From Dasypus novemcinctus (taxonomy: Eukaryota > Chordata > Mammalia > Cingulata > Dasypodidae), in contig NC_080701.1 of assembly GCF_030445035.2 (NCBI RefSeq), positions 21,358,798 through 21,422,797 of the forward strand: a stretch of 64,000 nt of DNA, read 5' to 3'. Shown piece by piece: positions 57,852-64,000 of the stretch (positions within the stretch are counted from its first letter, which is position 1; each line of letters starts with the position of its first letter). The position numbers and the translations under genes are program-made. The notes below the pieces were generated by a model that worked only from the letters and a program-made list of their open reading frames with translations, searched no databases and was not told the origin of the DNA.

Positions 57852-57858
57852 CCTTTTG

Positions 57859-58768
57859 TGATAATTTGAAGCTGTATATAACCCAGAAAAGAATGTTCCT
57901 AAAGTTAACCCAGGCGGTGGATTTGGCCCAGTGGTTAGGGCGTCCGTCTACCACATGGGAGGTCCGCGGTTCAAACCCCGGGCCTACTTGACCCGTGTGG
58001 AGCTGGCCCATGAGCAGTGCTGATGTGCACAAGGAGTGCCCTGCCACGCAGGGGTGTCCCCCGCGTAGGGGAGCCCCACACGCAAGGAGTGCACCCTGTA
58101 AGGAGAGCCACCCAGTACGAAAGAAAGTACAGCCTGCCTAGGAATGGTGCCGCCCACACAGAGAGCTGACACAACAAGATGACGCAACAAAAAGAAACAC
58201 AGATTCCTGGCCACTGACAACAACAGAAGCGGACAAAGAAGACGCAGCAAATAGACGCAGAGAACAGACAACCCGGGGTGGGGAGGAGGGAAGGGGGAGA
58301 AATAAATAAATCAATCTTTAAAAAAAAAAGATTGATTTATTAAAAAAAAAAAAAGTTAACCCATCCCTGTGGGTGTGGACCCATTTAAGTAGGATCTTTT
58401 GGTGAGTATGATCTCAACATGTGACCCACCTCATTCAGGATAGGTCTTAATCCTCTTACTGGAGTCCTTTATAAATGGGATGGATAAGGAGAGAGAAAGA
58501 GAAAACCATGGAAGCAGGAAGCTGAAAGCAGTGAAACCCAGAAGAGAGGGAGAGACCAGCAGGCACTGCCATGTGCCTTGCCATGTGACGGAGGAATCCA
58601 GGATCACCGGCAGCCAGTCTTTGGGGAGAAAGCATCGCCTGCTTGATGCCTTGACTTGGACATTTTCACAGCCTCAAAACCGTTAAGCTTGTAAGCGAAT
58701 AAATTCCCATTATTAAAAGCCAGCCCATTTTATGGTATCTGCTTTCAGCAGCAAAGCAAACTAAAACA
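57859..58768 (+). mobile_element. MaLR/ERVL-like solo LTR with DAS insertion
   Basis: Sense LTR from 'tgataatttgaagctgtata' to 'gcaaactaaaaca', about 470 bp once the 439-bp SINE is excluded. It shares body phrases with 6,036-6,494 ('gaatccaggatcaccggcag', 'aataaattcccatt'). The 5-bp flanks 'ttttg' and 'ttctg' nearly match. It is a solo LTR fossil and was inserted before the SINE. Confidence 0.75.
57913..58351 (+). repeat. DAS SINE, chimeric type, sense, in LTR
   Basis: Full-length sense copy ('ggtggatttggcccagtgg' head; poly(A) end). Perfect 12-bp duplications 'aaagttaaccca' flank it at 57,901-57,912 and 58,352-58,363. Confidence 0.93.
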
Positions 58769-58775
58769 CCTTCTG

Positions 58776-59505
58776 AGCATTTCTCAGACTGCAGTCATGT
58801 CTCTTGTATGTGCCCCTTGCCCGGTCCCTTCTCTTGCCTTTTCAAACCCATGTATCCAGGAAAAGGGACTCCTTTGCTACGTTCTGCAGTAGAAACACCA
58901 GAGAAATGGTTGGGAGCCTGGCTCGCTTGCTGACGCTCTGGCTCCCTTTTGGGTTTGAGCAGTTTCTACCACCGGCCTCAGAGGTTCCTTAGACCCTTTG
59001 CTGACCCAGGTTTCTAGTAAATGCCCAGTGGCCCATGGTAATGTCATTTGGGAACATAAACCGAGTTCTGAATAGCATGAACCACTTTTACAGTCGATAC
59101 GCAGGGCAGAGGTTGGTAAGATCCTTGTGGACAATATTAGAACTAAAAGCTGTGCCAAAATTTCAGAAACAGCTGGCCACAATAGGGAGGAAGAGACGGG
59201 GGAGTGCTGGCTGTGCTGGAATGGGCCTGTCTCCTGTTTTCTACCTTCTTTCTGTTGGGTGCCACGTAGAAGCCTCTGTTTCCCAGTCCTCCTGCCAGGG
59301 GGCGCCAGCCACCAAGCCACTTCCTTATTGATGACAGCTTGGCCCGAGGTGAGCCAGACCATCTTTTTCAGACTCCTTGGCTCAGTGGAATAAAATGAAA
59401 AAGCCTGCACTACATATAGGGGGGAAAATATAGATTAGGAGACAAGGGAGAAAGACATTTCATTTTTCCAATACTTCCGTCTCCTTCTGCTGACCAGGAT
59501 CTTAC
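58776..59505. other. Unique sequence, no gene recognised
   Basis: Contains a 177-codon minus-strand frame (58,877-59,410) and shorter plus-strand frames. No signal, domain or splice structure supports them. Confidence 0.35.
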
Positions 59506-59644
59506 CTCTCACAGAGCACATCTTCACGTTGCATTCATCGCGGCCGATTTTTGTGACTTCTGGGAAGTTGGAAGTCAACTCCTTCCCTCGTGATGTCACT
59601 GGTTGTTCAGTGGTGTTCACTGGTTGAATTGCAGTTTGAACGCC
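59506..59644 (-). CDS. Candidate internal exon, unidentified gene
   Basis: On the minus strand, 'gtatctaacacag' is followed by 139 nt open in one frame and then a 'gtaagatcc' donor. The 46 codons start GVQTAIQPVN and end 'NVKMCSVR'. The peptide is Thr/Pro/Val-rich with two cysteines near the end. I recognise no family. The polypyrimidine tract before the acceptor is weak. The region is outside recognisable repeats. It would belong to a minus-strand gene, not the CpG-island gene. Confidence 0.25.
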
Positions 59645-60825
59645 CTGTGTTAGATACAGATAGGACTTACTGTGACTTTTTATACGAAGACAAATTTTGT
59701 AGAAATCCTCTTTTTTAACAAAAGTTGATTTGAACATGACAAAAAAACTTTCTGGTTCCCTCTGGTGGCTGTTCTAGCTCTAGCTGGCAAACTGCAGTAC
59801 ACCAAGGTTTTGTTTGACGTGAGAAAGGGTGAGTTTGGTTCTTGCCCCAGTCCAGCAGGCTGACAATTCTTCACTAAGAAGAATGGGTTATCCCGGTTAC
59901 CGGGGGATGTATTACGCAGAGACCAAAAACCAAGTAATCCCAATACTCAATTGACTGACTCTTCCAGCTTCTCTTTTTCTCAGTCTTCATTGCCCTAAAC
60001 CTAAATTATATAATTTTTAAAATTTCCCTTGTGTTTCTCTTTTGGCAGTCCTTTCCTAGTTTATGGTCTGTGTGTGTGTTTATTTTAATAGAAAATATTG
60101 TTTTTATACCTCTGATAATTGACTTTCTTGTTTGATTGATTCCATACCTCAGTATGAATGGTCAGTTGGCCTTGGGAGAGAATCTCGTGGTGGGATGGTA
60201 GTGGGTAAGAGCGTGTGTGCGCGCGTGTGTGTGTGTGTGAACACTCACTATGACTTTCCCATAAATACTTCCTCACAAAGCAGTGAGCTTCCCACACGGA
60301 GGTGTCAGAAGCCTCTGGTTTCTCCTGTGGCGCTGAAAAGCTCTATTCAGCCTGTCTTGTATGAATACTGGAGCTGACAGTGTCACAGCCAGATTTCTCA
60401 CGTTCCTCACAAAGCAGAAGGGGTTTTTTGATGGCGCGTTGTTTATCAGCATGAAAATATCTCCCCGGTAGCGGTGGCTCTCCTCCCTTGGAATATTTTC
60501 GAGGGCAGCAAGGATTTCAGTTCCCAATTTTTCTTTTGCCGTCAGTTTTGACACCAGCCTCGGGTTTTCTCTTGTCTCCCTCTCCCCACTCTTTTTCACT
60601 TCACGAAGCATTTGAAACCCTCTATGGAAGTTGAATCATGTTGTTTCCTTTTTTGGTCATACTTGAGCTTTCCTCCGCTTTTATCACTTGGAGGCTTGGG
60701 ACGTGTGAAACAAATCAGTTCCTTGTGGTAGCCTGTAATGTGCCTGTTTTGTACGCTAAGTTCAAAGAATAGGCAGTTCCCTGAGTGCCTTGCACGTACT
60801 GAGAGCCCCTCCATAGACAGATGTT
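59645..60825. other. Unique sequence with GT repeat, no gene recognised
   Basis: Includes a short GT microsatellite at about 60,209-60,240. An open minus-strand frame at 60,273-60,611 (112 codons) lacks a convincing splice context. Confidence 0.35.
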
Positions 60826-60829
60826 TGTG

Positions 60830-60935
60830 TGGTTTTTGTTGTTTTTGGGGGGAGAGGTGCCAGGGCTTGAATTGAACCCGGGACCTCTTACGTGCGAAGC
60901 AGGCGCTCAACTGCTGAGCGACACCCGCTCCGCGG
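60830..60935 (-). repeat. DAS SINE monomer, antisense
   Basis: Single head 'gaattgaacccgggacctct' ending 'gacacccgctccg'. 'cagatgttt' (60,818-60,826) and 'cagatgctt' (60,936-60,944) mark the duplication. Confidence 0.88.
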
Positions 60936-60945
60936 CAGATGCTTT

Positions 60946-61480
60946 TGAATGCGCAAATGTAATTAAAGTGTGGATGCTGGAAATAAAAGGATTCTGAATC
61001 TCTTGTTTAGGAAAAGTCAGCATCTGAAGGGAGGGGAAGAAAAAAAAAAAGATTCCAGCACAAAGAGTCACTGCAGTATCTCTTAGCGTTGGCAAAGGAG
61101 AGTGAATTCTGAGAATCTCTGAGGCAGCTTCTTACCAAACAGATGTCCCGGGAGGGGTGGAATGAGGCCGAAGAATGTTGCCACACAATCTCCACGTATC
61201 CATTTCTGGCACCCACCAGCCTGGGAAATGCTTGCATCAGTTGTCATGACTTGAGGCTTAAGGAACGTCTTACATAAAGGGATTATTGAAACAAGGGCCA
61301 GTGACTGATGAAAATGCCCATTTTTTGGGTTAATCCAGCCAAGAGTCACATTTCAGCATGTTCCGTCCACTGATACCAACCAAATGATCTCAGTCCCGTC
61401 CTCTGGGAGGCGTTGCTCGATACGCTGCAGTCACCGTCGCAAAGGTCCTTTCTCCCAGGGGTAGTAGCGTTACCGGATTT
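60946..61480. other. Unique sequence, no gene seen
   Basis: Several short minus-strand frames. No domain or splice support. Confidence 0.3.
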
Positions 61481-62391
61481 TGTCTAGGTTCTTGGCTGTG
61501 CTGCAGAAATGAATTTCAAGAGCATGTCGGGTGAGTTAGGCCAGTCATTTATTCAGGCAGGGAGGGACGAGAAATGGGAGGAAATAACAGATCTGGGGTC
61601 CTAGGTAGAGAGGAAGGGGCTGAAAACTGATAAAGAAGGCTGATTTACAGACTACAATTCCCCATTATAGGTTATAAATGCCCACGTTTTACTTGCATGG
61701 CCACAGAGCAGAGCAAAAACGGTGAGAGCTGTGTGCAGAAGGCAGGAACAGGGGTCCACAGGCTGAGAGAGAGAGCTCAGGCCTGGTGCCTGCTTTTTGA
61801 ACTGGTAATTTTCCCACCCCTTTGCTAATGGCAGGGGTGGAGTTCCAGCTGATCTCGGTTTTGATTATCTCTCCCATCAATCCCCCAGGAGGGCCCAATG
61901 ATAAAGTCTTTGGGGAATATCCCGGGATTCTCCTGGCTTCTGGAGGAAGTCTTCTTCTGAATGGTAGAATCTTGGGGAGGGTCTTCCAGCAGCCGTCTTG
62001 GGGTTGCTGATGTCCACGTGGACTTCTTGCAAGTTTCCAGATCTGTCTATTGATGCCCTATCTTACTAGCCGCCTTCAGTAGCTCCTGGGGGCAGTTTTT
62101 AGTCAGGATGTTGAATTTTTTTCAGAATCCTGGCATAGGGCCCCAGATTTGAGAGAGGAAATAACAAGGGTTATTTGGAATTTGGAGAGGTTGTCAGAAG
62201 ACATCAGCGGGACCGGCTCGGGTCACGGGCTCTTTGCCTAACCGAGTGGGAGGGCGGGGTTGGAATGTGCTGTTTAGTCAGGACCCGTCACTTTCCCACC
62301 TCCGCTCTGGGGTTGGGGCCAGGCCATCCAAACCCCAGGCACCGAGAAAAAATGTGAATTTACTCAAAGAAGGAATGATGTTAGGCAGACA
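61481..62391 (-). mobile_element. Possible LTR-like region
   Basis: The plus-strand ends 'tgtctagg' and 'ggcagaca' give TG...CA with inverted TGTCT/AGACA. On minus, 'cctgaataaatgactgg' looks like a poly(A) signal about 80 bp before the end. No matching flanking duplication was found, and boundaries and family are uncertain. If it is an LTR it is a solo, diverged fossil. Confidence 0.35.
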
Positions 62392-62561
62392 AGAATAGGA
62401 AATCCCTCATTTTAGCTGTAAGTTGGCTGTTAGGAGTGTTGTGCTGGTGGTTATGGACTCGAGTTTTGTTGAGCTGATTCACAGTTTTTTTGGAGAAAAG
62501 GAAATAATGAGTAATTTTCAGTCTATAAATACCATTCTGAGGAGGAACTATTGAACTTGCT

Positions 62562-62861
62562 TCTTTTTTCAGTTTATTTCTCCCCTCCCCCCATTGTCTG
62601 CTTTCTGTGTCCATTCACTGTGTGTTCTTGTGTGTCTGTTGTATTCTCATTAGGCAGCTCTGGGAACCCATCTGGGAACCCTCCCAGAATGGGAGAGAGG
62701 TGATCACTCTCTTGTGCCACCTCAGCTCCATAATTTGTAGAGTCTTACTGTCTCTTCTCTGTGTCTCTTTTTGTTGTGTCATCTTGCTGCCCTGGGTATC
62801 GAACCCTGGACCCTCCATATGGTAGGTGGACTCTCTAGCATTAGAGCCACATCCGCTTCCC
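62562..62861 (-). repeat. DAS SINE, dimeric, antisense
   Basis: The first head is diverged ('gggaacccatctgggaacc'). The second is 'ggtatcgaaccctggacc' with an internally shortened linker, ending 'gagccacatccgcttccc'. 'tgaacttgct' (62,552-62,561) and 'tgagcttgct' (62,862-62,871) flank it. Confidence 0.87.
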
Positions 62862-62969
62862 TGAGCTTGCTATTGATCCAAAGCTTTTTGCCTCTCTCTT
62901 GCATGTTGGAAGACACATTTCCTGATTGGAGAGCGAGGGTCTGCTGTGTGGCGGAGTGAAAAAGCCATG

Positions 62970-63140
62970 GCTTCAGGCACTTTGGGGCTTGTTAAAATCA
63001 GCATGGCTGGATGCCATCCCTCAGACTTTCTGATTCTACTTTCTGATTCTGGGGTGGGGCTCAAGAAGTTCCATTTTTACCTTGTTCCCAGGTGCTACTG
63101 ATGCTGCTGGTCCAGGGACTACCTTTTAGTATTACCGACT
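62970..63140 (+). mobile_element. MER5A-like hAT-Charlie relic
   Basis: 'ggcttgttaaaatcagcatg', 'ctgattctggggtggggct' and 'gatgctgctggtccaggga' follow the order of MER5A, a non-autonomous hAT DNA transposon common in placental mammals. Non-coding. Confidence 0.7.
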
Positions 63141-63349
63141 TAAAGCAAGGACTGAAACATTCTGTTCATAAAGAAAGAAAACAGAGGGGATGGGAGGGAA
63201 GGAAGGCCGGTCAATGGACCTTAAAAGATGTTCAGACTTCGTTAAGAATCAAAAATGTTGAAACAAAAGCAACCTTGGCATATAATTAATATCTATCTGG
63301 CCAAGTTTTACAAGACTGAATTCAGTGTTGATTAAGGCTTAGGGAAAAG

Positions 63350-63800
63350 GCTGTCACATGCCCTGTCCTTTAAAAATGTAAATTGGTTCAACCTTTTCTG
63401 GAGGGCACTTTGGCTAAATGTAGCAAAATGGACAATGTTCTTGTGTTTTGACACTCCGATCCACGAATCTATGATTTTATCCTAAGAAATGATAAATAGG
63501 CGTGAAAAGATGCCTGCGCAGGTCTGTTCTTCATAGTTTTATTTATAGTGAGGAACTGTGAACCCTAAATATCCCTCCAGGAAGAGCAAGTTATGTAAAT
63601 TACGCATAGGCACACAAAGGTGTGTTATGCAGGATGGGGCAGCTACCTTGGGAGGGGAGATGAGAACACATCGAGAGTTGGGGAGGGCTTGCCTGCACAT
63701 CCCAGCCCCTTTTCTGTCCCCTTGGGGAGCAGGGTGTTATGGTGAAAACAGGAGGACAATTTGTATATTTAAATCCCATTTATGTAAACGTATATCTATC
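63350..63800 (+). mobile_element. Old L1/HAL1 3' fragment, sense
   Basis: 'aattggttcaaccttttctg', 'ggagggcactttggctaa', 'tttatcctaagaaatgata' and 'ataggcacacaaaggtgt' match the sense order of a HAL1/L1M 3' portion. No open frame. Confidence 0.6.
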
Positions 63801-63904
63801 ATCTCTCCATGTATTTAATGTGTCAGCCATCCATGTCTGTCTATTTATCCATCCATTCATCTGCATAATACATCTCGTGTATGTGTAAGAGAGGGATTTG
63901 GACA

Positions 63905-64000
63905 GCTTGTTAATCACTCAGTCACCAAATATTACTGAGCAGACCGAACAAGATAGATAAGGTTCTTTGTGTTCATGGAGTTCACTTCTAGTCGAGAAAG
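63905..64000. repeat. L2/MIR3-like fragment at window edge
   Basis: 'caccaaatattactgagcag' and 'gttcatggagttcacttcta' resemble a common L2-type 3' motif. It is cut by the window end. Confidence 0.45.

Noticed and set aside
58877-59410. 177-codon minus-strand frame
   Set aside because: No recognisable domain, no splice context and no second supporting exon.
60273-60611. 112-codon minus-strand frame
   Set aside because: Reasonable composition but closed by a stop just upstream, no good splice sites, and not recognised.

Overview
This is non-coding mammalian DNA, most likely from a xenarthran and probably an armadillo. The main reason is the very high density of tRNA-Ala-related SINEs of the DAS family, described from the nine-banded armadillo. 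They occur as monomers, dimers, trimers and chimeras that carry a roughly 180-nt non-tRNA domain. MIRs, several L1 generations and MaLR/ERVL-type solo LTRs support a placental mammal. There are no bacterial genes, operons, CRISPR arrays or viral genomes. Most long open frames are chance frames in GC-rich DNA or translations of SINEs and L1s.

Layout. 0-7 kb: fragments of minus-strand L1s of several ages, a young L1 tail (4.68-5.37 kb) and a MaLR/ERVL-like solo LTR sitting inside an old L1. 7-12 kb: DAS SINEs, MIRs and a GC-richer unique block (9.4-10.8 kb). 12.2-16.4 kb: a young 5'-truncated L1 on the minus strand with an open 418-codon ORF2 end and a perfect 16-bp target-site duplication. 16.4-25.5 kb: MIRs, a trimeric DAS element, an MLT1-like LTR and a DAS element nested inside another DAS element. 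25.5-27.6 kb: an old L1 3' UTR. 27.6-30.1 kb: mostly unique sequence. 30.4-33.3 kb: plus-strand L1 ORF2 pieces broken up by a minus-strand L1 tail and a DAS SINE. 34.0-34.5 kb: a solo LTR of class I appearance. 35.1-37.0 kb: a trimeric DAS tract, an L1 tail and a 118-bp tandem duplication ending in CA repeats.

The one strong host-gene signal is a CpG island at about 37.4-38.3 kb. It contains a Kozak-context ATG (37,939), a 25-codon frame beginning MGGAHS (an N-myristoylation-type start) and a GTGAGT splice donor. It looks like a promoter and first coding exon of a plus-strand gene whose later exons lie outside the window or were not recognised. I cannot name the gene. DNA to the right of about 38 kb may be its first intron.

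39-46 kb: unique sequence with MIRs, DAS SINEs and an MLT1-like LTR. 46-55 kb: a large mosaic of minus-strand L1 with many DAS insertions, a short plus-strand L1 tail and an ERVL-like solo LTR. 55-64 kb: a second copy of that LTR family with a perfect 5-bp duplication, another LTR carrying a DAS insertion, a possible minus-strand exon (59.5 kb), an LTR-like region (61.5-62.4 kb), a MER5-like DNA transposon relic and an old L1 piece. All calls were made by eye; repeat family names are by resemblance and were not searched.
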